The translations under genes were made by a program, and so were the position numbers. A stretch of DNA of 64,000 bases from Streptomyces tsukubensis (GTDB lineage Bacteria; Actinomycetota; Actinomycetes; Streptomycetales; Streptomycetaceae). Of this stretch, positions 10,320 through 20,667 are shown in pieces. The stretch lies in contig NZ_CP020700.1 in NCBI RefSeq assembly GCF_003932715.1, positions 806,001-870,000 on the forward strand. The letters are read 5' to 3'. Each line of letters starts with the position of its first letter. Within the stretch, counting starts at the first letter, position 1. Under the pieces are notes generated by a model that saw only the letters and a program-made list of their open reading frames with translations, had not been told where the DNA came from and made no database searches.

Positions 10320-11312
10320 ATGGCGGAGAAGCAGAAGCGGACGGACAGCAGAGCCCGGCGCATCGAAGAGCTGATCGGGCCACTGCGGGTGCCGCCGGGC
10401 ACCGAGGTCGATCTGGCGAAGGACTTCGACCCCCGCTACAAGGCGCATCTGAAGAAGAAGGAGAGCGCCGAACTCCTGCGGACCGGCGTCGAGATGCTGA
10501 CCGAGTACCAGGCGAAGCTCGCCGCCCAGAACACGTACGGCGTGCTGATGTGCCTCCAGGCACTGGACGCCGGGGGCAAGGACGGCACGATCCGGCACGT
10601 CATGAGCGGGGTGAACCCGCAGGGCGTCCAGGTGCACAGCTTCAAGGTGCCGTCCGCCGAGGAACTGGACCACGACTATCTCTGGCGGTACGGGAAACGG
10701 CTGCCCGCCCGCGGTGACATCGCGGTCTTCAACCGCTCCCACTACGAGGAGGTCCTCGTCGTACGGGTCCACCCCGAGGTGCTGGGGCGGCAGCAGCTGC
10801 CGCCTTCGGCGCTCCGCCGGGGGATCTGGGAGCGCCGCTACCGCGAGATCAACCACTGGGAGCGGTATCTCACGGACAACGGCTTCAAGGTCGTGAAGAT
10901 CTTCCTCAATCTGTCGAAGGAGGAGCAGCGCACCCGCTTCCTGAAGCGGATCGACGTGCCGGAGAAGAACTGGAAGTTCTCGGCTGCCGATGTGCGCGAG
11001 CGGCGCTACTGGGACGACTACCAGCGCGCGTTCTCCGAGATGCTGTCGGCGACGAGTACGGCGTGGGCGCCCTGGTACGTCGTCCCGGCGGACCGCAAAT
11101 GGTTCGCCCGGATCTGCGCTTCGGCGGTGCTCGTCCACACCCTGATGGACATCGACCCCCGGTATCCGACGGTGGGCCGCAAGGCCCACAAGGAACTGCT
11201 GGCCGTGCGCCGTCAGCTGGAGGACGAGGCTCCGGAGGGGGCGCCGAGGGATCCCTACCGGGCCGGCCACGGGGGCAAGCGACGGTCCGGCGGCCGTGGA
11301 CCGGAGGCGTGA
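10320..11312 (+). CDS. ppk2: Polyphosphate kinase 2 family phosphotransferase
   Basis: A 330-aa PPK2-family enzyme (PF03976), which transfers phosphate between polyphosphate and nucleotides. The Walker A-like loop is LDAGGKDGTIRHV near residues 80-92, followed by VNPQGVQVHSFKVPSAEELD and the Walker B/lid region FNRSHYEEVLVVRVHPEVL. EKNWKFS and the ERRYWDDYQRAF segment are also family-typical. The FNRSHYE form fits class I/III PPK2, whose members use polyphosphate to phosphorylate nucleoside mono- or diphosphates; the exact class is not decidable here. The downstream Ca2+-type P-ATPase begins two bases after the stop, so the two are almost certainly co-translated. Confidence 0.92.
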   Translation: MAEKQKRTDSRARRIEELIGPLRVPPGTEVDLAKDFDPRYKAHLKKKESAELLRTGVEMLTEYQAKLAAQNTYGVLMCLQALDAGGKDGTIRHVMSGVNPQGVQVHSFKVPSAEELDHDYLWRYGKRLPARGDIAVFNRSHYEEVLVVRVHPEVLGRQQLPPSALRRGIWERRYREINHWERYLTDNGFKVVKIFLNLSKEEQRTRFLKRIDVPEKNWKFSAADVRERRYWDDYQRAFSEMLSATSTAWAPWYVVPADRKWFARICASAVLVHTLMDIDPRYPTVGRKAHKELLAVRRQLEDEAPEGAPRDPYRAGHGGKRRSGGRGPEA

Positions 11313-11314
11313 CC

Positions 11315-14119
11315 ATGGCCGGAGCATCCGAGCCGCGCGGTCCCGAAGCCCCGTGGTACGAGCGGGACGCGGCGGAGACGGCGGCGGCGTTCGGGGTGGA
11401 CCCGGCCGTCGGGCTGCCGGCGGCGCGGGCCGCCGAACTGCTGGCGGAGCGCGGGCCGAACGCACTGCCGGAGGAGAAGCCGCTGCCCGCCTGGCGCCGC
11501 TTCCTCGACCAGTACCGCAGCTATATGCAGATCATCCTGGTGGTGGCCGCGGTGGTGTCGCTGGCCGTCGGGGAGTGGAGCACGGCCGTTCTCCTCGCCC
11601 TGCTGACCCTGCTGAACGCCGTCGTCGGGCTGCGGCAGGAGGGCAAGGCGGAGAGCGCGATGAACGCGCTGAAGTCGATGATGAAGGCGACGGCCCGGGT
11701 GCGGCGGGACGGGACCGAGTCGGAGATCCCGGCCGAACAGCTGGTGCCCGGTGACGTGGTGCTGATCGCGGCAGGTGACCAGGTGCCCGCGGACGGGCGG
11801 ATCGTGTCGGCGAACGCGCTCCAGATCGACGAGTCGGCGCTCACCGGGGAGAGCGTGCCCTCCGCCAAGGACGCCGGCACACTGGCGGCCGCGGCGTCTG
11901 CGGGGTCGGGCGCGGCGTCCGGCGGTTCGGGTGGTGCCGCTTCCGGCGGTCTCTCGCCGGGCGAACAGTCCAATATGGCCTTTATGAACACCCCGGTCAC
12001 CCATGGCAGCGGTGTTCTGGTGGTCACGGGCACGGGCGCGGACACCGAGCTGGGCAAGATCTCCGGAATGCTGTCGGCGACCCGCAAGGAGGAGTCGCCG
12101 CTGACCCGGCAGCTCAACAGTCTGACGCTGTGGATCGCGGGGGCCGCCGGGCTGACGATGATCGTGATGTTCGCCCTGGGCCGGACCCGGGGCCAGGCCT
12201 GGGACACCCTCTTCGTCAGCGCGGTCTCCCTCGCCATCGCGGCGATCCCGGAGGCCCTGCCCACGGTGACGCAGGTGATCCTCTCCGTCGGCAGTCTCAA
12301 CCTGGCGAAGCGCAACGCCATCGTCAAGGAGCTGCCGTCGGTGGAGACGCTGGGCTTCACCTCGGCGATCAACTCGGACAAGACCGGCACGCTGACCATG
12401 AACCAGATGACCGCCGTCGAGGTGGTCAGCCCCAGCGACCGCTATACGGTGTCGGGCACCGGGTACGGGCTCGAAGGCCGGATCCACCGGGCCGCGGGCT
12501 CCACGGCGAGCGTGGAGGACGCCGTCCTGCCGTTCCTGGTCGCCAATGACGCGCGGCTGGTGGACGGCCGGGTGGTCGGGGACCCCACGGAGGGCGCCCT
12601 GCTGGTCCTCGGGCACAAGGCGGGCCTCGATATCGAGGCCACCCGGGAGCGGCTGCCCCGGCTTGCGACCCTGCCGTTCGACCCCGGCTACAAGCTGATG
12701 GCCACCTTCAACTCCGCAACGGGCGACGACGGCCGGCCGGTGGTGCGGGTCTTCGTCAAGGGCGCGGCCCCCGCCGTGCTGGAACGGACGGCGAGCGCGC
12801 TCTCGGAGGGCCGGACCGTGCCGTGGGACGAGCAGTTGAGCGGGCGGGCGGCGGAGGCCGTGGCCCGGATGGGCGGGGAGGGCCGCCGGGTGATGGCCGC
12901 GGCCACCCGCGATCTGGACCCGGGAGACTTCGACGAGGACGGCGATCTGCTGGGCTATGCGACCGGGCTGCGGATGACGTCGCTGGTCGGCATGGTCGAC
13001 CCGCCGCGCGAGGAGTCCCGGGCCGCCGTCGCCGCCGCGCAGGACGCCCATATCCGGGTCCGCATGGTCACCGGGGACGACGTCACCACGGGCGCGGCGA
13101 TCGCCCGGCAGCTCGGTATCCCCGGGGAAGCCGTCCTCGGGGCCGAGTTCGCGGCGCTGCCGGAGGCGGAGCGGCTGGACCGGATCGACCGGATCGGGGT
13201 GGTGGGCCGGGTCGCGCCCGAGCACAAGGTGCTGCTCGCCGAGGTGCTGAAACGGAAGGGCGAGGTGGTGGCGATGACCGGCGACGGCGTCAACGACGCC
13301 CCCGCCATCAAGGCCGCCGATATCGGCATCGCCATGGGCAGCGGTACGGACGTGGCGAAGAACGCGGGGCGGATGATCCTGTCCGACGACAACTTCGCGA
13401 CGATCGTCTACGCCGTGGAGGAGGGCCGGAAGCTCTACGACAATCTGACGAAGTACATCCGGTTCGTGCTGCTCCTGCTGGTGACGTTCGTGCTGACGTT
13501 CCTGGGTGCGGCGGTGCTCAACATCGCGGCGGGCGAACCGTTCACCCCGGCGCAGGTGCTGTGGATCCACTTCGTCGTCAACGCGCCGTTCGGTTTCGCG
13601 CTGGGCTTCGACCGGGAGTCCCCCGGGCTGATGCGGCGCAGGCCCCGGCCGCGCGGCGAGTCCGTGCTGACCGGGCCGCTGCTGCTCACCGTCGGGCTGA
13701 GCGGGCTCGCGCTGACGGCCCTGCTGCTGGGCCTGATCAAACTGGGCGAGGCGCACTTCGGCTCCACGGCGACCGGCAGTTCGATGGCGTTCACGGCATT
13801 CGCGCTCTGTCTGATCGTGGCGGCGTTCGAATGCCGCAGCGAGACCGCGTCGGTGCTGCGGACCTCCACGTTCGACAGCAAACAGATGAACTGGGCGGCG
13901 CTCGCGGAGTTCGTGCTGGCGGTGCTGGTCACCCAGCTCGACGGCTTCCGCCGGATCCTCGGCACCACCCGGATCGACCTGCGGGAGTTCGGCTGGGCGC
14001 TGCTGGCGGCGCTGGTGCTGCTGGCGGCCTGGGAGCTGGGCAAGCTGATCGCCCGCCGGGTCCGCGCGGGCGCCGGGGCGCCGGCCGCCGGGAAGGAAGC
14101 GGTCCCCGACATCGCCTGA
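11315..14119 (+). CDS. P2-type cation-transporting ATPase, Ca2+-like
   Basis: A 934-aa P-type ATPase. It has the N-terminal cation-ATPase domain, the actuator TGES in DESALTGES, the transmembrane-4 motif PEALPT, the phosphorylation site DKTGTLTMNQ, KGA in the nucleotide-binding domain, and the hinge TGDGVNDAP. PEALP and overall architecture fit P2A/P2B calcium pumps rather than heavy-metal P1B pumps; no CPC or N-terminal metal domain is seen. A Gly/Ser/Ala-rich insertion of about 30 residues (around nt 11880-11960) interrupts the actuator domain between the TGES motif and the NMAFMNTPV segment. ATG 11315 follows a GGAGGCG ribosome site inside the ppk2 stop region. Coupling with ppk2 suggests polyphosphate-linked ion homeostasis. 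Confidence 0.92.
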   Translation: MAGASEPRGPEAPWYERDAAETAAAFGVDPAVGLPAARAAELLAERGPNALPEEKPLPAWRRFLDQYRSYMQIILVVAAVVSLAVGEWSTAVLLALLTLLNAVVGLRQEGKAESAMNALKSMMKATARVRRDGTESEIPAEQLVPGDVVLIAAGDQVPADGRIVSANALQIDESALTGESVPSAKDAGTLAAAASAGSGAASGGSGGAASGGLSPGEQSNMAFMNTPVTHGSGVLVVTGTGADTELGKISGMLSATRKEESPLTRQLNSLTLWIAGAAGLTMIVMFALGRTRGQAWDTLFVSAVSLAIAAIPEALPTVTQVILSVGSLNLAKRNAIVKELPSVETLGFTSAINSDKTGTLTMNQMTAVEVVSPSDRYTVSGTGYGLEGRIHRAAGSTASVEDAVLPFLVANDARLVDGRVVGDPTEGALLVLGHKAGLDIEATRERLPRLATLPFDPGYKLMATFNSATGDDGRPVVRVFVKGAAPAVLERTASALSEGRTVPWDEQLSGRAAEAVARMGGEGRRVMAAATRDLDPGDFDEDGDLLGYATGLRMTSLVGMVDPPREESRAAVAAAQDAHIRVRMVTGDDVTTGAAIARQLGIPGEAVLGAEFAALPEAERLDRIDRIGVVGRVAPEHKVLLAEVLKRKGEVVAMTGDGVNDAPAIKAADIGIAMGSGTDVAKNAGRMILSDDNFATIVYAVEEGRKLYDNLTKYIRFVLLLLVTFVLTFLGAAVLNIAAGEPFTPAQVLWIHFVVNAPFGFALGFDRESPGLMRRRPRPRGESVLTGPLLLTVGLSGLALTALLLGLIKLGEAHFGSTATGSSMAFTAFALCLIVAAFECRSETASVLRTSTFDSKQMNWAALAEFVLAVLVTQLDGFRRILGTTRIDLREFGWALLAALVLLAAWELGKLIARRVRAGAGAPAAGKEAVPDIA

Positions 14120-14385
14120 ACGGCCCAGTCAGGCCGATCGCGACACCGCAGACGGCGAGTCCCGACAACGGCGCCCGGAGCGGCCCGGGGACGGTCCAGG
14201 TGCGTCACCGGAGCCGGGGCCCGGTCACGGTCCCCGCCGGGAGGCCCCGCGCCACTCTCCCGGCCCCGCCGGTTGCGCCCTTGGGAGGACCGCAGGGCCC
14301 CGCCCCCCACCCCACTCCGCGATGCGCTGATATGACCGGCATGGGACATTCAGCATGACTCGTCCCTTCCCACGGAGGAATCCTC

Positions 14386-15492
<1,107 letters not shown>

Positions 15493-15571
15493 CCCGTGCC
15501 GGACCCGGCCGACCGCCGCCCCGCCCCGCCCCCTCCCCCGCAACCCGTACGCAGAAGGGCACGACAGACCG

Positions 15572-17356
15572 ATGGCACCGAAGACGAAGGCGGCCGGTGA
15601 CGGCAGCGGCCTGGTGGAGATGAGCTGGGACCCGATCACCCGGATCGTGGGCAGCCTGGGCATCCACACAAAGATCGACTTCAAGCAGAAGCGGGTCGCC
15701 GAGTGCTACAGCACCTCGTCCGTCTTCCGCGGCTACAGCGTCTTCATGCGCGGCAAGGACCCGCGCGACGCCCACTTCATCACCAGCCGGATCTGCGGTA
15801 TCTGCGGTGACAACCACGCCACCTGCTCGGTGTACGCGCAGAACATGGCGTACGGGGTGAAACCTCCGCACCTCGGTGAGTGGATCATCAACCTCGGCGA
15901 GGCGGCCGAGTACATGTTCGACCACAACATCTTCCAGGAGAACCTGGTCGGGGTCGACTACTGCGAGAAGATGGTCCGCGAGACCAATCCCGGCGTGCTG
16001 GAGCTGGCGGAACGCACCGAGGCGCCGCACGCGGGCGACCACGGCTACCGCACGATCGCCGACATCATGCGCTCCCTCAACCCCGTCGAGGGCGAGTTCT
16101 ACCGGGAGGCGCTCCAGGTCTCCCGGTACACCCGGGAGATGTTCTGTCTGATGGAGGGGCGGCACGTCCACCCCTCCACGCTCTACGCCGGTGGCGTCGG
16201 CACGGTCGCGACCGTCCAGCTCTTCACCGACTACCTGACCCGGCTGATGCGGTACGTCGAGTTCATGAAGAAGGTCGTCCCCCTCCACGACGATCTCTTC
16301 GACTTCTTCTACGAGGCGCTGCCCGGCTACGAGGAGGTCGGCCGCCGCCGGGTGCTGCTGGGCTGCTGGGGCGCCCTCAACGATCCGGACCACTGCGATT
16401 TCACCTACGCCAATATGACCGACTGGGGACGGCGGATGTACGTCACCCCGGGCGTGGTGGTCGACGGGAAGCTGGTCACCAACGACCTCACCGAGATCAA
16501 CCTCGGCATCCGGATCCTGCTCGGCTCCTCCTACTACGACGACTGGGAGGGCCGCGAGCGGTTCGTCACCCACGACCCGCTGGGCAATCCGGTCGACCCC
16601 CGCCACCCGTGGAACCAGCACACCATCCCCGCCCCGCAGAAACGCGACTTCGACGACAAGTACAGCTGGGTGATGTCGCCGCGCTGGTTCGACGGCAAGG
16701 ACCATCTCGCCCTGGACACCGGCGGCGGCCCGATCGCCCGGCTCTGGTCCACCGCGCTCTCCGGGCTCGTGGACATCGGCTACATCAAGGCCACCGGCCA
16801 CAGCGTCAAGATCACCCTGCCCCGCTCGATGACCAAGCCCGAGACGGTCTTCGAGTGGAAGATCCCGCAGTGGAGCAACGCCCTCGAACGCAACCGGGCC
16901 CGCACCTACTTCCAGGCGTACGCGGCCGCTGCCGCCCTGCACTTCACCGAGAAGGCGCTCGAAGAGGTCCGCGCGGGGCGCACGCAGACCTGGGAGAAGT
17001 TCGAGGTGCCGGACGAGTCCGTCGGCTGCGGATTCACCGAGGCCGTCCGCGGCGTCCTCTCCCACCACATGGTGATCCGGGACGGGAAGATCGCCAACTA
17101 CCACCCGTACCCGCCGACCCCCTGGAACGCCAGCGTCCGGGACAGCTACGGCACCCCCGGCCCGTACGAGGACGCCGTACAGAACACCCCCATCTTCGAG
17201 GAGAACACCCCGGAGAACTTCAAGGGCATCGACATCATGCGGGCCGTGCGCAGCTTCGACCCGTGTCTGCCCTGCGGAGTGCATATGTACGTCGGCAAGG
17301 GCCGTGAGATCCGGCAGATGCACGTTCCCACCGGGCTGAGCGGGCTGGGCGGATGA
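15572..17356 (+). CDS. hhyL: [NiFe]-hydrogenase large subunit, group 1h
   Basis: A 594-aa catalytic subunit carrying the NiFe(CN)2CO centre. The L1 motif RICGICGDNHATCS supplies Cys75 and Cys78, and the L2 motif DPCLPCGVH supplies Cys565 and Cys568. The chain continues 23 residues beyond His571, the expected cleavage point, so it needs the maturation protease encoded at 20664. It follows hhyS by 79 bases and overlaps the next gene by four bases (ATGA). Length and the GVHMYVGKG context agree with group 1h enzymes; a sensory or hydrogen-evolving role is unlikely given the accessory genes. Confidence 0.95.
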   Translation: MAPKTKAAGDGSGLVEMSWDPITRIVGSLGIHTKIDFKQKRVAECYSTSSVFRGYSVFMRGKDPRDAHFITSRICGICGDNHATCSVYAQNMAYGVKPPHLGEWIINLGEAAEYMFDHNIFQENLVGVDYCEKMVRETNPGVLELAERTEAPHAGDHGYRTIADIMRSLNPVEGEFYREALQVSRYTREMFCLMEGRHVHPSTLYAGGVGTVATVQLFTDYLTRLMRYVEFMKKVVPLHDDLFDFFYEALPGYEEVGRRRVLLGCWGALNDPDHCDFTYANMTDWGRRMYVTPGVVVDGKLVTNDLTEINLGIRILLGSSYYDDWEGRERFVTHDPLGNPVDPRHPWNQHTIPAPQKRDFDDKYSWVMSPRWFDGKDHLALDTGGGPIARLWSTALSGLVDIGYIKATGHSVKITLPRSMTKPETVFEWKIPQWSNALERNRARTYFQAYAAAAALHFTEKALEEVRAGRTQTWEKFEVPDESVGCGFTEAVRGVLSHHMVIRDGKIANYHPYPPTPWNASVRDSYGTPGPYEDAVQNTPIFEENTPENFKGIDIMRAVRSFDPCLPCGVHMYVGKGREIRQMHVPTGLSGLGG

Positions 17357-17862
17357 CGGCGGAGACCTGCGGGCTGCGGGTGCAGGAGGCCCTGGACCGG
17401 CTCACCGGCACGGGCGCCCGGGACGCGGGCGAGCAACTGGTCCGCGAGCTGATGGCGCTCTACGGCGAGGGGCTGGCCGCGCTGGTCGCGGCCGTACCGC
17501 CGCAGGCACTGGCCGCCGCGCTCGACGATCCGGCGGCGGCCGGGCTGCTGGTCCTGCACGATCTGCATCCCGAGGACACCACGGCCCGGATCCGGCGGGC
17601 GCTGAACCCGCCCGCGGACCGGCCCGGCGCGGCTCCCGACGCGCTCGCCGAATTCGCCGGGTTCGATCCCGGGACCGGCGCGCTGACCCTGCGCCGCCCG
17701 CCCGCCACCGGATGCGGCTGCGGCAGCTCCGATGTCACCGAACGGGTCGAGGGCGCCCTCGCCTGCCACGCCCCCGAGGTGACGTCCGTCGTCTGGGAGA
17801 CGGCGCCCGCCGCCCCGCCGCTGCTCCAGATCGGCACCCGGCCCCCGGCGGCCGCCCGGTGA
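17353..17862 (+). CDS. NifU-like hydrogenase accessory protein
   Basis: A 169-aa protein. The C-terminal half resembles the NifU iron-sulphur scaffold domain: TGCGCGSSDVTERVEGALAC followed by a V-x-x-V-x-W strand. The canonical CxxC is present as CGCGSS. The N-terminal half is helical and includes LHDLHPEDTTARI, commonly seen in NifU-like proteins of H2-uptake clusters. Likely role is delivery of an Fe-S cluster to the small subunit, inferred from family and position. It overlaps hhyL by four bases and the next gene by four. Confidence 0.75.
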   Translation: MTAETCGLRVQEALDRLTGTGARDAGEQLVRELMALYGEGLAALVAAVPPQALAAALDDPAAAGLLVLHDLHPEDTTARIRRALNPPADRPGAAPDALAEFAGFDPGTGALTLRRPPATGCGCGSSDVTERVEGALACHAPEVTSVVWETAPAAPPLLQIGTRPPAAAR

Positions 17863-18575
17863 ACGTCCGCCGTCTCGACCGCACGGGCACCGGAGTGCTG
17901 CGGGCGCTGCGCGCGCCCGCTCCCCCGCGGCCGGAGCGCTGCGCGTTCTGCGGAACGGGGCTGGCGCCCGGACACCGACATCTCGCCGATACCGCCGACC
18001 GCGCCCTCGTCTGCTCCTGCCCGCCCTGCGCGCTGCTGCTGGAGCGGCCGGGGGCGGGCGGCGGACGCTATCAGGGCCTGCCCGGACGGGTCGTCTCCGA
18101 CCCCGGGCAGGAGCCGGATGCCGGGCTCTGGGCGGAGCTGCGGATCCCCGTCAGTACGGCGTTCGTCCTGCGCAATTCGGCTCTCGGGCGGCCGGTGCTC
18201 TGCTATCCCAGCCCGGCGGGGGCGACCGAGAGCGAACTCGACGACCGGGCCTGGCAGCGGCTGCTGGCGGAGAGCAGGCTGGCCGCCGCGCTCCGGCCGG
18301 ACGTGGAGGCGCTGCTGCTGCACCGCACCCGGGATCCCGCGGGCGGCGAGCGGACCGCCGGCTATCTGGTCCCCGTCGACCGCGCCTACGAACTCGTGGG
18401 CCGGATGCGGCTGCTCTGGCGCGGCTTCGACGGCGGAGCCGAGGCCCGGGCCGCTCTCGACGCCTTCTTCGCCGCGCTGGCCGCCGAGGCCGCCGCCCTT
18501 CCGCATGAGCCCAATGAGCCCAGTGCGCCTACTGCGCCCAATGAGCCCGACGAGTCCGAGGAGCCCGGGGCATGA
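17859..18575 (+). CDS. DUF5947-like hydrogenase-cluster protein
   Basis: A 238-aa protein of the kind repeatedly found after hhyL in actinobacteria. A rubredoxin-like or zinc-binding motif (CAFCGTGLAPGHRHLADTAD) with a second pair CSCPPC gives four to five Cys and two His in the first 70 residues, a plausible metal site. The remaining region contains FVLRNSALGRPVLCYPSPAG. The C-terminus has an imperfect E-P-N-E-P-S-A-P repeat. GTG 17859 overlaps the preceding stop. Function is not established; possible redox partner or assembly factor. Confidence 0.75.
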   Translation: MNVRRLDRTGTGVLRALRAPAPPRPERCAFCGTGLAPGHRHLADTADRALVCSCPPCALLLERPGAGGGRYQGLPGRVVSDPGQEPDAGLWAELRIPVSTAFVLRNSALGRPVLCYPSPAGATESELDDRAWQRLLAESRLAAALRPDVEALLLHRTRDPAGGERTAGYLVPVDRAYELVGRMRLLWRGFDGGAEARAALDAFFAALAAEAAALPHEPNEPSAPTAPNEPDESEEPGA

Positions 18576-19231
18576 CCGAACTCTCCTTCACCTGTACGGG
18601 AGTACGGGCCGACCGGCATGCCGCCGGGCCCACCCTGCTGTTCCGGCTGCGGATCACCGCGCCGGAGGGGACCCGGGTGCACGCGCTGGCGCTGCGCTGC
18701 CGGATCCGTATCGAACCCGCCCGGCGCGGCTACGACGACACCGAGGCCGGGCGGCTCACCGCCCTCTTCGGGGAGCGCTCCCGCTGGGGCACCACCCTCA
18801 ACCCGGTGCAGTTCGCCGAGGTGGCGGTGCTGGTGCCCGGGTTCACCGGGCAGACCGAGACCGAGGTCCCGGTGCCCTGCACCTACGATCTCGACATCGC
18901 GGCGGCCCGCTACTTCCGGGCCCTGTCGGACGGGGACGTACCGCTCCTGCTGCTCTTCTCCGGTACGGCGTTCAGCGGCCCCGCCGGATTCCAGGTGACC
19001 CCGGTGTCCTGGGACCGCGAGGCGTCCGTCCGGCTGCCGGTCCGGGTCTGGCGGGAGATGATCGAACAGCACTTTCCGGGCTGCGGCTGGCTGAAGCTGC
19101 CCGCCGAACTCATGGACGGTCTGCTGGACTTCCGCGAACGGAGGGGTCTGCCGTCCTGGGAGACGACGGTACGGGCGCTCCTCGACGCGGCCGCGGAGGG
19201 CGACCGGGAGTTCGCGGAGGAACTGCGATGA
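18572..19231 (+). CDS. DUF6084-like hydrogenase-cluster protein
   Basis: A 219-aa soluble protein with beta-rich character (LLFRLRITAPEGTRVHALAL, CRIRIEPARRGYDDTEAG). It has the appearance of the DUF6084 family that accompanies group 1h hydrogenases. No Cys-rich motif or enzymatic signature is visible. It overlaps both neighbours by four bases (ATGA), so its amount is tied to theirs. Role in assembly or partner interaction is a guess from conservation of context. Confidence 0.72.
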   Translation: MTELSFTCTGVRADRHAAGPTLLFRLRITAPEGTRVHALALRCRIRIEPARRGYDDTEAGRLTALFGERSRWGTTLNPVQFAEVAVLVPGFTGQTETEVPVPCTYDLDIAAARYFRALSDGDVPLLLLFSGTAFSGPAGFQVTPVSWDREASVRLPVRVWREMIEQHFPGCGWLKLPAELMDGLLDFRERRGLPSWETTVRALLDAAAEGDREFAEELR

Positions 19232-20667
19232 CGGACACCGCCACCGGGACACCGATCGCGGTCGACGCCTTCGGCCCGGAACTGGAGGAGCGGCTCGCGG
19301 CCGCCCGGCGGATCGCGGACGCGGTGCTCTTCGAGGGCTATGTCCTCTATCCGTACCGGGCGTCCGCCGCGAAGAACAGGCTGCGCTGGCAGTTCGGCGT
19401 CCTGGTGCCGCCCGGGTACGCCGCCGTCTCCGGCGAGAGCTCCCATCAGCGCACCGAGTGCCTCTTCGAGCCGCGGTCCGGGGACCGGCTCGCGGTCGAG
19501 CTGCGCTTCCTCCGGGCCCGCCGCCGCACGGTGCAGCGCGCCCTGCCCGACGGGGAGTTCGAGACCGTACCCGAACTGGAGCTGGGCGAAAGGGTGCTCC
19601 AGCCCTGGGACGAGGGCGCCGAGGAGACCGTGCGGCTGCTGCTGCCGGTGGAGCTGCTCGGCGGCGACGGCGTCGTCCACCCCTTCCGGCTCGCCGCGGC
19701 CCGCGACGAGGAGCGCCTCAGCCACGACGACGGCCAGGTCGCCGGGCGGCTGCTGCGGGAGTCGGCCCCGGTGGCCGGAGCGGTACGGGTCTCGGCCCGG
19801 CCGCTCCCGGGGCCGTACGGGACGCTGCTGCTCACCGCCGTCGTGGAGAACACCGGCGGCTGGACACCGGACGGGGGCGCGCGGCGCGAGGACGCCCTGC
19901 CCCATGCGCTGGTGTCGGCGCATCTGCTGCTCGCCCCGGAGCGGGGCACGTTTCTGTCGGTGACCGATCCCCCGCGGTGGGCGGCTCCCGTGGTGGCCGG
20001 CTGCCGCAACGAACACACCTGGCCCGTACTGGCGAATCCGCCCGGCACCCGCGACGACGTCCTGCTGTCCTCGCCGATCATCCTGGAGGACCATCCGCGG
20101 ATCGCACCCGAGAGCCCCGGGCCGCTGTACGACGCGACCGAGATCGACGAGATCCTCGCCCTGCGCACGGCGGCCCTGACCGAACGGGAGAAGCGGGAGG
20201 CCCGGGGCACGGACGAGCGGGCGGGTGCGGTGATCGACCTGGCCGATTCCCTGCCGCCGGAGGTGCTGGAGCGGCTGCACGGAGCGGTCCGGGCGCTGCG
20301 GGACGTGACCGACCCCGGCTCCGGTGAGGGCGAACAGCCGTGGTGGGATCCGGGCGCCGACCGGGACGTGGACCCCGGACGGGACCGGATTCTGATCGAC
20401 GGACGGCACGTCGGCGCGGGCAGCCGCGTCCGGCTGGGCCCCGGCCGCCGCCGCACCGACGCCCAGGACCTGTTCCTCCACGGCCGTACGGGAGTGGTGG
20501 AGGCGGTCCTGCACGACGTCGACGGCTCGGTGCACCTCGCGGTCACCGTGGACGGCGATCCGGGCGCCGATCTCTGGCGCGTCCAGGGCAGGTTCCGCTA
20601 TTTCCAGCCCGACGAAGTCACCCCGCTCGACGGCGACGGCGGCGGGCCTTTCGCGGAGGAGGCATGA
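19228..20667 (+). CDS. Hydrogenase-cluster protein of unknown function, 479 aa
   Basis: The N-terminal part (LFEGYVLYPYRASAAKNRLRWQFG) and the block SHQRTECLFEPRSGDRLAVE are distinctive, and the middle contains DDVLLSSPIILEDHPRIAPES and YDATEIDEILALRT. I recognise it only as the large hypothetical partner of the NifU-like/DUF5947/DUF6084 set. No membrane segments, cofactor motif or signal peptide are seen. The C-terminal region (DPGRDRILIDGRHVGAGSRV, then RVQGRFRYFQPDEV) is conserved-looking and may bind a partner. Overlaps the previous gene and the protease gene by four bases each. Confidence 0.7.
   Translation: MTDTATGTPIAVDAFGPELEERLAAARRIADAVLFEGYVLYPYRASAAKNRLRWQFGVLVPPGYAAVSGESSHQRTECLFEPRSGDRLAVELRFLRARRRTVQRALPDGEFETVPELELGERVLQPWDEGAEETVRLLLPVELLGGDGVVHPFRLAAARDEERLSHDDGQVAGRLLRESAPVAGAVRVSARPLPGPYGTLLLTAVVENTGGWTPDGGARREDALPHALVSAHLLLAPERGTFLSVTDPPRWAAPVVAGCRNEHTWPVLANPPGTRDDVLLSSPIILEDHPRIAPESPGPLYDATEIDEILALRTAALTEREKREARGTDERAGAVIDLADSLPPEVLERLHGAVRALRDVTDPGSGEGEQPWWDPGADRDVDPGRDRILIDGRHVGAGSRVRLGPGRRRTDAQDLFLHGRTGVVEAVLHDVDGSVHLAVTVDGDPGADLWRVQGRFRYFQPDEVTPLDGDGGGPFAEEA

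Noticed and set aside
17712..17858. Upstream extension of the DUF5947-like gene
   Set aside because: The sequence before GTG 17859 is the NifU-like gene read in another frame and is Arg/Pro-rich.
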